From the NCBI GenBank assembly GCA_000720845.1, contig JODU01000018.1:124001-188000 (forward strand): a DNA stretch of 64,000 bases. Reading direction: 5' to 3'. A program made the translations under genes and the position numbers. This DNA is from Kitasatospora aureofaciens (GTDB taxonomy: Bacteria; Actinomycetota; Actinomycetes; Streptomycetales; Streptomycetaceae). Numbering within the stretch: the stretch's first letter is position 1; each line of letters starts with the position of its first letter. Under the pieces are notes generated by a model, which was not told the origin of the DNA, did no database searches, and saw only the letters and a list, made by a program, of their open reading frames with translations. Shown piece by piece: positions 63,998-64,000 of this stretch.

Positions 63998-64000
63998 GGG

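Overview
The window is chromosomal DNA from a high-GC actinobacterium, almost certainly a Streptomyces. GC is extreme at third codon positions, GTG starts are common, long antisense shadow ORFs accompany most genes, and the gene order (trpC-trpM-trpB-trpA, lgt, gltBD, GH46 chitosanase, pyk, ANTAR regulator, liv transporter, polA, hrpB, rpsA, coaE) matches my recollection of the S. coelicolor core-chromosome segment around SCO2040-SCO1990. No insertion sequence, prophage, CRISPR array or biosynthetic megacluster is visible.

Layout. 1-4899: tail of a Trp-region membrane protein, two small membrane proteins, then trpC, the small regulator trpM, trpB and trpA, closed by a strong hairpin. 5012-6905: membrane-anchored DsbA-like thioredoxin and lgt, both cell-envelope functions. 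6977-14060 (minus): six genes with every junction overlapping, four ADP-ribosylglycohydrolase (ARH/DraG) paralogues followed by a CaiB/BaiF CoA-transferase and a CitE-like CoA-ester lyase. 14295-15026: VIT1/CCC1 iron or manganese transporter. 15398-21449: gltBD. 21571-25931: chitosanase, zinc-finger rhomboid, VWA protein, SIMPL protein and a zinc-ribbon metalloprotease. 26057-32000: chorismate mutase, pepN, and a decarboxylase/N-hydroxylase pair like desA-desB of desferrioxamine synthesis but with no desC-desD beside it. 32025-36360: Tat-exported 5'-nucleotidase, pyk, an unusual tRNA-Leu(CAA), and an ANTAR response regulator. 36430-42197 (minus): complete branched-chain amino-acid ABC transporter. 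42485-46450 (minus): a two-gene exported/membrane pair, a thioesterase and an FdhF/YdeP-like molybdoenzyme. 46746-52077: polA, a small hypothetical and a secreted lytic transglycosylase with a structured leader. 52118-55697 (minus): hrpB and a methyltransferase without a canonical start codon. 56072-59743: rpsA, PAC2-family gene, coaE and a TPR protein. 59761-end: small accessory genes (DUF6343, methyltransferase, DoxX, S4 RNA-binding protein, family-5 uracil-DNA glycosylase, GNAT, RidA).

Most of the window is housekeeping metabolism. The parts that merit attention are the fully coupled ARH/CoA operon with one apparently metal-ligand-defective member, the orphan desAB-like pair, the short-variable-loop tRNA-Leu(CAA), the methyltransferase with a possible ATC start, and a repeated promoter layout in which a TANNNT hexamer lies 6-10 nt before the start codon and suggests leaderless mRNAs (trpM, lgt, chorismate mutase, pyk, coaE, UDG). 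All family assignments are from reading motifs; no database search was run.
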